DNA of 64,000 bases from Edaphobacter aggregans DSM 19364 (GTDB taxonomy: Bacteria > Acidobacteriota > Terriglobia > Terriglobales > Acidobacteriaceae): assembly GCF_000745965.1 (NCBI RefSeq), contig NZ_JQKI01000021.1, positions 1 to 64,000 of the forward strand. The letters are read 5' to 3'. The first letter of the stretch is position 1, and each line of letters starts with the position of its first letter. Of this stretch, positions 6,261 through 14,177 are shown piece by piece. The notes under the pieces were generated by a model. It was not told the DNA's origin and did not search any database. It saw nothing but the letters and a program-made list of their open reading frames with translations. The position numbers and the translations under genes were made by a program.

Positions 6261-7856
6261 TCAGATACACATATCACCCGGAAATCCATAGAGGGTTGTC
6301 CAGCCGGCGAGCACCTTGCGTTTGAGCTCCTCTGGATAAAGCGTCGCGAAATCGGCGCGAACAGGCACCTGGTCAGCAGCCCAATCGTCACGAGGAAGCC
6401 CGTTGAGCACGGCCTTTGTGGTGAACATGGCCGCTTTTTCGTTGCCCCGCATAAAGGCATTCAGAGGATTGGCGGACAGGGTGGGGAACATGATCTCACC
6501 GTCGCCAGGATGGACGCGTGTCACCATAGCCCATAGCACGTCGGCCGGATTACTCGGATCCACGTCGTCCAGTACGACGAAAATGCGCGGCACCACTTGC
6601 CCGCCTCGGAGTGAAAACACGTAATCGCCCAATGCACGCGCAAAATCGGCGGCGTTCGTGTGGGCGGTGCGCCGCTTCCAATTCCCCGACACAGTTACGA
6701 CAAGTAGGTGGCATGCTGCCTCGAACGGGACAAAGCAGGCGGTCACCGGCCAGCCATTCTTGCGCAACTCGGCCAGCACGGTTGCCGCGATGCCGATGCC
6801 CCAGCAGGTGTGATTCTCCTCCGGCGGGTATCCGGCCGCGACAATTGGCAGAATGGGATCGTCCCGGTATGTCATCGCCGAAACGCGATACAACGGCCGC
6901 AATTTACGCGAGCTTGGTACGATGTAGCCTGGGTACTCGGCCATCGGACCTTCCGCATCCATCTCGTCGAGGGTGAGATGGCCCTCAATGACGATCTCAG
7001 ACGATGCCGGAACGTCCAGGTCGACGGTTTCGCAGCGAACAACCTCGATCGGCTCACCCACGTAACCACCGATCACTGGCCCCTCAGAGATGCCGTCACG
7101 CAGCGGCATCCCAGCGAAGAACGGCACCACTGGATCCTGGCCGAGTGAGAGCGCGAAGGGCATGGGCTTGCCAATCGCCTTCCACATGGCGTGCACGCGG
7201 CCGACATGTTTCTGCGGCGAGACGATGCCAACCATCGTGTTGCGGTCTCGTAGCATGATCCGAGCGATCGACCAGTTGGTCCAAGCGCCGTCTGGCGAAC
7301 GTGCGACGATCGTTCCCCAAGTGTTGATGTAGCGCCCGCCATCGCCGTCATGGATGAGCGGCGTCGGCAGACGCATCAGGTCCACTGCGTCGCCTGTGAA
7401 TACATTTCGCTTGCAGGGTGCGTCCTCGACGACGCGAGGCGGGATAGGCGGATTGTCTTCAGCGCGGGACAGCGCTTCCACGATCTCAAGCGCTGTTGCT
7501 CCCGGCGGCAGCCCGACCGAAACGGCGATGCGGGCGAAGCGTTGGCCCGGACGAGCACTAAGACCTGCGGGAGCGCCCAACACGCGAAACCCGGGTTCGG
7601 CACCCTTGACGCGGCCGAACAGAGGAGCGGCCGCGCCGGTCTCGTAGCAGCGGCGGGTCACCGCGCCAATTTCAAGATTCCAGTCGACCTCGTGTGCGAT
7701 CTCCTGGAGTTCGCCGAGATCACGCAGAGCGTCGAGGTATTGTCGCAGGCTGGAGAGATGACGGGAGGAACGGAATCCCTGCAAAGGCGGGACGGCTACG
7801 TTCGTAGCAACAGGATTCTGTTCGATAGGGCACATAGGTAATTTCTCAGCGGTCAT
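6261..7856 (-). CDS. UbiD-family decarboxylase (pyrrole-2-carboxylate/gallate decarboxylase-like branch)
   Basis: This second UbiD protein has 531 residues and differs strongly from the one at 2614. Its motif reads DEMDAEGPMAEYPGYI, with both acidic residues as glutamate (E302, E307). Segments such as HEVDWNLEIGAVTRRCYETG and GYPPEENHTCWG resemble, from memory, the HudA-type pyrrole-2-carboxylate decarboxylases and related enzymes, so a different acid from that of the VdcC-like enzyme is likely. The start is ATG 7856, with AGAGAGG upstream; it overlaps the stop of the preceding small gene (ATGA), which suggests coupled translation. The in-frame codon at 7934 has no ribosome site. Confidence 0.9.
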   Translation of the reverse strand: MTAEKLPMCPIEQNPVATNVAVPPLQGFRSSRHLSSLRQYLDALRDLGELQEIAHEVDWNLEIGAVTRRCYETGAAAPLFGRVKGAEPGFRVLGAPAGLSARPGQRFARIAVSVGLPPGATALEIVEALSRAEDNPPIPPRVVEDAPCKRNVFTGDAVDLMRLPTPLIHDGDGGRYINTWGTIVARSPDGAWTNWSIARIMLRDRNTMVGIVSPQKHVGRVHAMWKAIGKPMPFALSLGQDPVVPFFAGMPLRDGISEGPVIGGYVGEPIEVVRCETVDLDVPASSEIVIEGHLTLDEMDAEGPMAEYPGYIVPSSRKLRPLYRVSAMTYRDDPILPIVAAGYPPEENHTCWGIGIAATVLAELRKNGWPVTACFVPFEAACHLLVVTVSGNWKRRTAHTNAADFARALGDYVFSLRGGQVVPRIFVVLDDVDPSNPADVLWAMVTRVHPGDGEIMFPTLSANPLNAFMRGNEKAAMFTTKAVLNGLPRDDWAADQVPVRADFATLYPEELKRKVLAGWTTLYGFPGDMCI

Positions 7857-8062
7857 TTTGAACCTCTCTGTTGGGCAGCGCTGGCGACCATGTCGGTTAT
7901 TTTTTCCATCCACTGCTGAGTTCCAGCCAGGCATGATCGGCCTCTGTTTTGGGCTCTATGCTCCACTCGATCGTCGCTTGAAAGCAGCTTCAGCAATATC
8001 CGGTGAACAATCGTGCCGCCGGCTCCTGTGTACGCTAGTGTGATGTTGTGTTTGTCCGGCAT
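7853..8062 (-). CDS. 69-residue UbiX-like miniprotein (probable internally deleted ubiX)
   Basis: The protein starts MPDKHNITLAYTGAGGTIVH and continues RILLKLLSSDD. This follows the UbiX N-terminal pattern (compare VVVGITGATGAIFGIRILQA in the intact copy). Its tail MEKITDMVASAAQQRG loosely resembles the UbiX C-terminal helix (DEMVDHIVARVLDQFG). The roughly 120 residues between, which form the active site, are missing. Yet it has a strong ribosome site (AGGAG, 7 bases before ATG 8062), and its stop overlaps the ubiD start, so it is probably translated and may serve to couple translation of the decarboxylase. It could be a relic, a leader cistron or a small accessory protein. Confidence 0.6.
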   Translation of the reverse strand: MPDKHNITLAYTGAGGTIVHRILLKLLSSDDRVEHRAQNRGRSCLAGTQQWMEKITDMVASAAQQRGSK

Positions 8063-8133
8063 ACAGTTTCTCCTAGGGGCTGAGGTTATTGTTGGTCTAG
8101 CTGCCGGTATCGGTAAGGAGTGGTTGGTGCCAA

Positions 8134-8230
8134 TCACGAGTTAAGAACCGAGGACATCCTCGACTTTATGAAGTAAAAGATATGTCGCTTGGCACCCTTG
8201 ATCCATTACATATTTATGTCAAGCATGATG
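8134..8230 (-). promoter_or_regulatory. Promoter-operator of the reverse decarboxylase operon (right arm of 82-bp inverted copy)
   Basis: On the reverse strand 8230-8149 repeats the left promoter at 70 of 82 positions. It carries the near-palindrome TGACATAAATATGTAA (8221-8206), a -10-like CATAAA followed by GT, and the operator CGAGGATGTCCTCG (8162-8149). A frame of seven codons plus stop, ATG 8157 to TGA 8134, encodes MSSVLNS and begins inside the operator. Its first codons resemble those of the TetR genes (MPSTVPNS). The operon start (ATG 8062) follows about 70 bp downstream. TetR control is inferred from the shared palindrome. Confidence 0.6.
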
Positions 8231-8264
8231 TTGAGCTGAAGCGGAGATTTGCGGCTCCAGAAAG

Positions 8265-8311
8265 CGACGGCACCCTCGAACTGATTAGCATAAAATGCGA
8301 GGATGCCTTCG
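8265..8311 (+). promoter_or_regulatory. Promoter and double operator of the second tetR gene
   Basis: This site mirrors 620-666. A degenerate palindrome CGACGGCACCCTCG (8265-8278) and a better one, CGAGGATGCCTTCG (8298-8311, one mismatch), are again 33 bp apart, start to start. CATAAA lies at 8290-8295. The ATG of the TetR gene at 8303 is inside the second palindrome. Keeping the spacing while the sequence drifts supports a functional pair of sites. Confidence 0.55.
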
Positions 8312-8944
8312 ACTGTCCCAAATTCTGTCCGAGTGGAGCCGCAGCAGGAGCGGGCAACACGGCGGCTTGCTAATTTTCTGGATGTTGCAGAGGTGCTCTT
8401 CGCAGAGATCGGCTATGAGGCCACAACGATGACTGCTATCGCCGAGCGTAGCGGTTCCGGGATTGGCACGCTTTATCACTATTTCCCAGACAAGCAATCC
8501 ATGGCCTTCGCTCTTTTGAACCAATACACACAGAAGGTCGAGGCTTATTGGAAGCCTTTGATAGGACAGGCGGAGACACTGTCTCACACCGTATTTACGG
8601 AGACGTTTCTCGAACGCGTCGTCGAATTTCTAAGGGAACGTCCCGCCTATCTGCAGTTACTGGCCGCGCCGATCCGGTTTTCTCGTGATCCGGCTGCGCG
8701 CAGGGCTTTGCGCGTTGCTATCGCGAACGCATTTAGAGCGAAGGACCCATCGCTCACCAGCGACAAGGCTATGTTGGCCGCAAACATCACTCTCCAGATG
8801 GTCAAAGGCATGACAACGCTCTACGCGGAAGCAGGTCCGAGGGACAAGCCTCTGATCATCGCAGAATATAAGAAGGCCCTGACGCTGTACCTGGGGAGCG
8901 TTTTGTCCGAGGACGAGCGGTCTTCAAAAGAGAGGCGACGGTAA
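8303..8944 (+). CDS. TetR/AcrR-family transcriptional regulator (copy 2)
   Basis: This 213-residue regulator differs from copy 1 (658-1299) at only 34 positions. The helix-turn-helix (MTAIAERSGSGIGTLYHYF) is unchanged, so both should recognise the same DNA. Most differences lie in the very N-terminus and the ligand-binding domain (for example H/Y, T/I and E/G near residues 77-84), which would allow different inducers. The start overlaps its operator, as in copy 1. It is transcribed away from the reverse operon, whose promoter lies about 140 bp upstream. The two genes have the same orientation, so they form a direct repeat around the decarboxylase genes. Confidence 0.9.
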   Translation: MPSTVPNSVRVEPQQERATRRLANFLDVAEVLFAEIGYEATTMTAIAERSGSGIGTLYHYFPDKQSMAFALLNQYTQKVEAYWKPLIGQAETLSHTVFTETFLERVVEFLRERPAYLQLLAAPIRFSRDPAARRALRVAIANAFRAKDPSLTSDKAMLAANITLQMVKGMTTLYAEAGPRDKPLIIAEYKKALTLYLGSVLSEDERSSKERRR

Positions 8945-9456
8945 GGCGGGCCGTTTCTCGACACCGCACTGTGACCGTTGAGATGCTTGCGGTTGGGGGG
9001 GAACTCGGAAGTTGGCACATGGACGTAAAGTCGCCTTTGCGGACAAGTGACCCTCCCAGGAAGCCGACTGCTATTCATTTTTGGCGAATTTACTTCACTG
9101 TTAGCGATACGGGCTCGCACCCCATGAGTCTGGGTTGACCTGCTGCTGCGCTTTTGAAAATGTCCGTTACTGCGGAGCAGACAGACGACGCTCTCTTCTC
9201 CACCTCGTTTGAAGCGTCAATGAATAAAGAGAGCGATCTTGGAATAGGCTGGCGTCGATCGTTCTTATATATGCACATCTATCACATTCCCATAGGCTTG
9301 GAAGGGCGCCTTTATCGGCAAGGGCAGCGCACGACCAATACACGACCATTCCCGAAAAGCGTCATGTTATTCATAACAGGTTATTTAGCCAAAACGCGCG
9401 AAAGCCTCCCGTCAGGGGTGGCTCATCTTTGTGCTTCGTAAATCATTGATTCTAAA
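8945..9456. other. 512-bp stretch between the second tetR and tRNA-Phe, no gene seen
   Basis: Short frames occur (for example 9154-9441), but none shows a domain, a ribosome site or neighbour-like codon use. The sequence is less GC-rich than the genes to the right. It touches the 3' end of the tRNA gene, the usual junction side of integrated islands, but no copy of the tRNA tail was found elsewhere in the window. Confidence 0.4.
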
Positions 9457-9531
9457 TGGTGGCCAGAGACGGGATCGAACCGCCGACGCCGGCCTTTTCA
9501 GGGCCGCGCTCTACCACTGAGCTATCTGGCC
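9457..9531 (-). tRNA. tRNA-Phe (anticodon GAA), CCA encoded
   Basis: Read on the reverse strand the gene begins GGCCAGATAGCTCAGTGG, with a 7-bp acceptor stem GGCCAGA pairing with TCTGGCC. The anticodon arm is CGGCC-CTGAAAA-GGCCG, giving anticodon GAA. The T arm is GGCGG-TTCGATC-CCGTC with one G-T pair. Discriminator A and an encoded CCA end at 9457. All parts are of standard length. Confidence 0.95.
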
Positions 9532-9745
9532 TTGGCACTCAAGCAAAACGCCACATCGGGGATCGCCAAGAACACCCGGGCGTACGTCTGTTGCATCTGC
9601 CTTTTCAGGGGAGCTCGCCACCGGGCAGGGAGCCCGCGGCTCAAACGCAAATCAAGTATAGCAACTCGAAGCCGTTCTCTCCAAACTCGCCTTCACGTTA
9701 TCCTTGCACCAACGACACCTCTTATCTAATTCAAAGGACGCTTTC

Positions 9746-11395
9746 ATGCCCCGTCCCGCCCAGCGCCTCGCGGTTGCGCTCCTCCTCTGCCTCGTCTCCT
9801 TCGCCCAGTCCCAGACCGCGGCAAAGCCTTCTCGCCTATTCCCGACCCCGCAGGAACAGCGCGCCATCCAAGCCTTCGAAGCCGCAAAGAAGAACCCGCT
9901 CGAGCTCACCGCCTTCCTCGTCAACATGCCCAAAGGCGGCGACCTCCACATGCACCTCTCCGGCGCCGTCTACGCCGAGACATTCATTCGCCAGGCCGTC
10001 GCCGACGAGCTTTGCTACAGCCCCGCAACTCGCAGTCTCTTCAAGCCCTCTTCCGCCGCCAGCAGCCTTCCTCCGCAGCAGATCTGCGGAGAAGGGAATC
10101 GCCGCGCCGAAGACGCCCTCAAAGACCAGAAGCTCTACGACGCTCTCGTCGACAACTTCTCCATGCGCAGCTTCGTCTCCTCGGCCGGCGTCAGCGGACA
10201 CGACCAGTTTTTCGCCACCTTCTCCCGCTTCGGTTCCATCAAGCAGCGCCATGTCTATGAGTGGCTCGACGAGGTCGCCACGCGCGCCGCCGCGCAGAAC
10301 GAGCAGTACCTCGAGATCATGCAGACGCCCGACTTCTCCGCCGCGGCGAAACTTGGTTACTCCATCCCCTGGCCCTCCACGCCCGCCGACCCCGCGATGA
10401 ACCGCACCGGCGATGCGACAGGTACTACACACGCCGACCTCGCAAAGCTCCGCGACCAGCTCCTCGCCGGCGGACTCCGCGACATCGCCGCCGCCAATCT
10501 CCAGGAGCTGTCCGACGCGCTCGACGGGCGCAATCGTATCGAAAATTGCGGCACGCCCGCCGCCACACGCGCCTGCTCCGTCAAGATCCGCTTCCTCTAC
10601 CAGGTCCTCCGCGGCTTCCCGCCCCAGCAGGTCTTCGCGCAGACGCTCCTCGGCTTCGAGGTCGTGCAGGCGGAGCTCGACTCCGGTCAACCCCGCATCG
10701 TCGGCCTCAACTTCGTCATGCCCGAGGACAGCTATCTCTCCATGTCCGAGTACCACCGTCAGATGCTCATGCTCGATTACCTGCACAGCATCTACCCGCG
10801 TGTGCACATCTCGCTTCACGCCGGCGAACTCGCCCCCGGCCTCGTCCCGCCCGACGGCCTCCGCTTCCACATCCGCGAGGCCATCGACCTCGGCCATGCT
10901 GAGCGCATCGGCCACGGCGTCGACATCATGTACGAGAACGAGCCCCAGGCCCTACTCAAGGAGATGGCCTCGCGCCACATCATGACCGAGATCAACCTCA
11001 CCTCCAACGACGTCATCCTCGGCGTCGAAAAGCAGTGGCATCCGCTGCCCGTCTACCGCGCCGCCGGCGTTCCCGTCGCGCTCTCCACCGACGACGAAGG
11101 CGTCTCGCGCATCAACATTACTCACGAGTACACCCGTGCCGCACTCGACTTCTCACTCTCCTACCTCGACCTCAAGCGCATGGCCCGCACCTCGCTCGAG
11201 CACAGCTTCCTCCCCGGAGCTAGCCTCTGGTCCCAACCCGACGTCTTCACCGCTGTGAATCCCGCCTGCGCCGCACAACCCCTCGGCTCTGAAAACCCCA
11301 CACCCAAGTGCCTCGCCTTCTTCCGTTCCAGCGAAAAGGCTGCGGAACAGTGGCAGCTCGAACACCGTTACCAGTTGTTCGAATCCAGCAAGTAA
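9746..11395 (+). CDS. Secreted adenosine deaminase-like amidohydrolase
   Basis: This 549-residue protein has a Sec signal peptide (MPRPAQRLAVALLLCLVSFA followed by QSQT) and a metal-dependent deaminase domain. The motifs are KGGDLHMHLSGA (metal-binding HxH), SLHAGEL (catalytic Glu region), AERIGHGVDI and ALSTDDEGVSR (final Asp metal ligand). These are the signatures of adenosine deaminase and adenosine deaminase-related growth factors. It would act outside the cytoplasm, perhaps scavenging extracellular adenosine. The start is ATG 9746, with AAAGGA upstream; an earlier in-frame codon (9704) lacks a site. It is longer than cytosolic ADA because of extra segments (about residues 90-215) between motifs. 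A second, cytosolic-type enzyme is encoded at 36837. Confidence 0.85.
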   Translation: MPRPAQRLAVALLLCLVSFAQSQTAAKPSRLFPTPQEQRAIQAFEAAKKNPLELTAFLVNMPKGGDLHMHLSGAVYAETFIRQAVADELCYSPATRSLFKPSSAASSLPPQQICGEGNRRAEDALKDQKLYDALVDNFSMRSFVSSAGVSGHDQFFATFSRFGSIKQRHVYEWLDEVATRAAAQNEQYLEIMQTPDFSAAAKLGYSIPWPSTPADPAMNRTGDATGTTHADLAKLRDQLLAGGLRDIAAANLQELSDALDGRNRIENCGTPAATRACSVKIRFLYQVLRGFPPQQVFAQTLLGFEVVQAELDSGQPRIVGLNFVMPEDSYLSMSEYHRQMLMLDYLHSIYPRVHISLHAGELAPGLVPPDGLRFHIREAIDLGHAERIGHGVDIMYENEPQALLKEMASRHIMTEINLTSNDVILGVEKQWHPLPVYRAAGVPVALSTDDEGVSRINITHEYTRAALDFSLSYLDLKRMARTSLEHSFLPGASLWSQPDVFTAVNPACAAQPLGSENPTPKCLAFFRSSEKAAEQWQLEHRYQLFESSK

Positions 11396-11779
11396 ACGTC
11401 CTCTCACGAATGACTCCGGAGCGCTCCTGAGTATCTCGGCGATGCATTCGGGTGACGATCGCCTCAGACCTTGTTTCGTGAGGATCTGAAGGATTCGCTA
11501 TTTTTTTTTACCATCTCCGGAAGAGTAAGAATCCAAATGTGATGGATAGCGGCCCTGTGATCATTGGGCCCAGGCCCGTTGCCAATCATGGGACACGCCG
11601 TCTATATTCCACTGCGCCATCAATTGTCACGAAACGGTTCGATGGTAACGGGCCCTCCTCATAACGTAAGCAACCGTTTCCTAAACCCTGGTCCAAAATT
11701 CGCTCCCATTAATGGACTTGAGCAGAACAACGTTCGAGTCTGGATACAGAGGCGCCAGGCCTAAAAAAGGAGTATTGAC
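11396..11779. other. 384-bp intergenic stretch, nothing firm
   Basis: It contains a T-run at about 11501-11509 and short GC-rich inverted segments, but no convincing gene or clean terminator. The promoter of the next small gene probably lies within the last 80 bp. Confidence 0.35.
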
Positions 11780-12085
11780 ATGAATCTGACACCAGAACAA
11801 CGTGAGCAAGTCGCTAACGAAGTGAAGAGATTCGCAGCGGATTTGCAACTCACCTCTGATCAGAAAGAAAAACTGCAAACTGCTTTTCAGGATGCTCGTG
11901 GAAAGCTGGGCGATTACATGAAGGAACATCCAGGCGTCACAAAGGCCGATATCGTCAAGCAAGTGGCCGGCCAGCGTGATCAGATTCGCCAGCGTGTCGT
12001 GAACTTCCTCAACCCAGAGCAACTGAAGAAGTGGGACTCCGAGATCATCAAAGCCAAGGAATTCCTCGGACAGCCCATGGCATAA
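11780..12085 (+). CDS. Small helical hypothetical protein
   Basis: This protein of 101 residues starts MNLTPEQREQVANEVKRFAA and holds a second repeat-like LTSDQKEKLQTAF; it also has NPEQLKKWDSEI near the end. The recurring LTxxQxxxL and NPEQxxxW patterns recall Spy/CpxP-type LTxxQ helical proteins, but there is no signal peptide, so a cytoplasmic location is expected. A strong AGGAG precedes the start, and a perfect hairpin follows the stop, so it is probably a single-gene transcript. The function is unknown. Confidence 0.75.
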   Translation: MNLTPEQREQVANEVKRFAADLQLTSDQKEKLQTAFQDARGKLGDYMKEHPGVTKADIVKQVAGQRDQIRQRVVNFLNPEQLKKWDSEIIKAKEFLGQPMA

Positions 12086-12101
12086 GTAAACTCCTCAAAC
12101 A

Positions 12102-12135
12102 GCTCGGTGGCGGCCAACCTTAATCGCCACCGAGC
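12102..12135 (+). terminator. Hairpin terminator after the helical protein gene
   Basis: GCTCGGTGGCG (12102-12112) pairs perfectly with CGCCACCGAGC (12125-12135) across a 12-base loop. It lies 17 bp after the stop codon. There is no T-run, so it may be an RNA-stabilising or imperfect terminator. Confidence 0.6.
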
Positions 12136-12316
12136 CACCACACTCTCGGCGACACTCCAAGCCCGATACGATCCCAGACCATTCCTCCCGCCACACCAAG
12201 GAAGCCTGAACCTTGCCCTCGCTGCCGCGAAAAAACGCTATCGGGGCTGACGGTAACTCCTCGTTGCATTTAGCATCCTCATCAGGCATGCCATACGCAG
12301 CAAAGGCCTCGGGACA

Positions 12317-12616
12317 ATGACTAAAAACATCCTCTTCACCATCCTGCAGTTCTTTCTCTTCTTCATCATCTTCGCCGTCGGCAGCCTCCTGCATCCCTTC
12401 AATCTGCACTGGGCCACCACCACCACCGCGCGGGCCACGCACTTTTTCGTCCCCGATGGACTCCTCCTCGCCATCGGCGTCTTTCTCGCCATCCTCGTCC
12501 TGCAGGCCCTCCGCAAGCGGCTCTGCGACTCAACATGGACTATCGCTGCCTTCCTGCTCGCCATCGGTGCCGGCTACGCCATCAAGCTCGGCTTCGTCAC
12601 CAAAGACATCTTCTAG
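12317..12616 (+). CDS. Small integral membrane protein, unknown
   Basis: This 99-residue protein has three likely membrane segments: residues 5-24 (ILFTILQFFLFFIIFAVGSL), about 47-65 (GLLLAIGVFLAILVLQAL) and about 74-92 (WTIAAFLLAIGAGYAIKL). No family is recognised. The ribosome site is weak, and a dispersed repeat follows shortly after the stop. Hydrophobic periodicity and C-rich third positions support it as a real gene. Confidence 0.65.
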   Translation: MTKNILFTILQFFLFFIIFAVGSLLHPFNLHWATTTTARATHFFVPDGLLLAIGVFLAILVLQALRKRLCDSTWTIAAFLLAIGAGYAIKLGFVTKDIF

Positions 12617-12674
12617 ACCACGGCATTCGAGCCGAAGAGAAACTCAAAGCTAGCCGCGAGCTATAAAAGAAAGT

Positions 12675-12738
12675 GTCATCCTGAGCGAAGCCTCTCGCAG
12701 TCTTATCGCGAGAGCCGAAGTCGAAGGATCTGCGTTCC
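12675..12738 (+). repeat. Dispersed GTCATCCTGAGCGAAGC repeat, copy 1
   Basis: It begins GTCATCCTGAGCGAAGC and ends AGTCGAAGGATCTGCG, with an inserted inverted pair CTCTCGC...GCGAGAG in the middle. Five related copies lie at 14217, 16324, 33479, 40860 and 52961, all in the same orientation. Confidence 0.75.
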
Positions 12739-12797
12739 CTTCGACCGGATCGACCATCACGAAACAGGCACCCTCACGGAACCCCATCACGGAACCA

Positions 12798-14177
12798 ATG
12801 AACGACTCCTCCAGCAATCTCTTCGCCCTCCTCAGCCGCGCCCAGCACCAGCTTGACCAGGGCTTCGCCGATCTTCCTCCCGCCCCCTCCGAGCCTCTCG
12901 GCCCCGATGCCGCCGCCATCCTCCGCGACGCCGCCACGCGTCTCCACGACAACTACCCCTACGCTCACCCTCTCTACGCCGGCCAGATGCTCAAGCCGCC
13001 GCATCCCATCGCACGCGCCGCCTACGCCCTCGCCATGTCCGTCAACCCCAACAACCACGCCCTTGACGGCGGACGCGCCAGCTCCGCCATGGAGGTCGAA
13101 GCCGTGGCCGCTCTCGCCAAAATGTTCCGTTGGCCCCAGCACCTCGGCCATCTTTCGAGCGGCGGAACCTTCGCCAACCTCGAAGCCCTCTGGGTCGCAA
13201 GCCAGCTCGCCCCCGGCAAAAAGATCGCCGCCTCCGACCAGGCCCACTACACTCACTCCCGAATCTCCTCCGTCCTTGGCCTCCCCTTCGTCTCTGTCCC
13301 GTCCGACGCCTCCGGCCGCATGGACCTCGCCGCCCTCGAGCAGCTCCTCCAGACCAACGAGATCGGCACCGTCGTCGTCACCCTCGGCACCACAGCCATC
13401 GGCTCCGTCGATCCCCTCGATCGAATCCTCGCCCTCCGCGACAAGTACCCCTTCCGCATCCACATCGACGCGGCCTACGGAGGCTACTTCACCCTCGCCT
13501 CCAACCTCGGCCCCGGAGCCCGCGCTGCCTTCGACGCCATCCCCCACGCCGACTCCATCGTCGTAGACCCCCACAAGCACGGCCTCCAGCCCTACGGCTG
13601 CGGAGCCGTCCTCTTCCGCGACCCCACCGTCGGCCGCTTCTACAAACACGACTCCCCCTACACCTACTTCTCCTCCAAGGAAATCCACCTCGGCGAGATC
13701 TCCCTCGAGTGCTCACGCGCCGGAGCCTCCGCCGTCGCCCTCTGGGCCACCCAGCGCCTTCTCCCCTACACCCCCAACGGCCAGTTCGCCCGCGGCCTCG
13801 AGCAATGCCGCGCCGCCGCCCTCGAATTCAACCGCCGCATCGCTGCCGATTCTGCAAGTTCAGCCCCGCGCTTCCTCGCCCCCATCGCCCCACCTGAGCT
13901 CGATATCGTCTTCTGCGCCGTCCGCTCCCCCAAACAAACCCCCGCGGCCTCCTCCGCCCTCGCCCAGCGCATCTTCGACGAGGCCGCCCGCCTCGACCTC
14001 CACCTCGCCCTCGCCAACCTGCCCCTCCGCTTCTTTCCCCCCGAAACCTTCCCCGGCCAGACCACCGGCACCGTAACCTGCCTCCGCTCAGTTCTCATGA
14101 AGCCCGAGCACCTCGCCTGGCTCGACCAGATCTGGCGCCGCCTCGACCAGGCCACCACAACCGCCCTCTCCAGCTAG
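12798..14177 (+). CDS. Group II PLP-dependent amino-acid decarboxylase
   Basis: This 459-residue fold-type I PLP enzyme matches the aromatic-L-amino-acid/glutamate/diaminobutyrate decarboxylase family. The PLP lysine lies in VVDPHKHGLQPYGCGAVLF (around residue 259). Other family marks are MSVNPNNHALDGG and SSGGTFANLEALW near residues 80-135, and HIDAAYGGYF before the lysine. It would remove the carboxyl of an amino acid to give an amine. The substrate cannot be fixed; similarity is to the general group, which also includes tyrosine and L-2,4-diaminobutyrate enzymes. It stands alone between dispersed repeats. No clear ribosome site precedes ATG 12798. Confidence 0.85.
   Translation: MNDSSSNLFALLSRAQHQLDQGFADLPPAPSEPLGPDAAAILRDAATRLHDNYPYAHPLYAGQMLKPPHPIARAAYALAMSVNPNNHALDGGRASSAMEVEAVAALAKMFRWPQHLGHLSSGGTFANLEALWVASQLAPGKKIAASDQAHYTHSRISSVLGLPFVSVPSDASGRMDLAALEQLLQTNEIGTVVVTLGTTAIGSVDPLDRILALRDKYPFRIHIDAAYGGYFTLASNLGPGARAAFDAIPHADSIVVDPHKHGLQPYGCGAVLFRDPTVGRFYKHDSPYTYFSSKEIHLGEISLECSRAGASAVALWATQRLLPYTPNGQFARGLEQCRAAALEFNRRIAADSASSAPRFLAPIAPPELDIVFCAVRSPKQTPAASSALAQRIFDEAARLDLHLALANLPLRFFPPETFPGQTTGTVTCLRSVLMKPEHLAWLDQIWRRLDQATTTALSS

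Noticed and set aside
9154..9441. 95-codon frame before tRNA-Phe
   Set aside because: No recognisable domain or start signal; lies in low-similarity junction DNA.
9457..9480. att-like direct repeat of the tRNA-Phe 3' end
   Set aside because: No second copy of this segment was found in the window, so an attachment site cannot be called.
9836..10915. 359-codon frame opposite the secreted deaminase
   Set aside because: Shadow frame with repetitive acidic composition.
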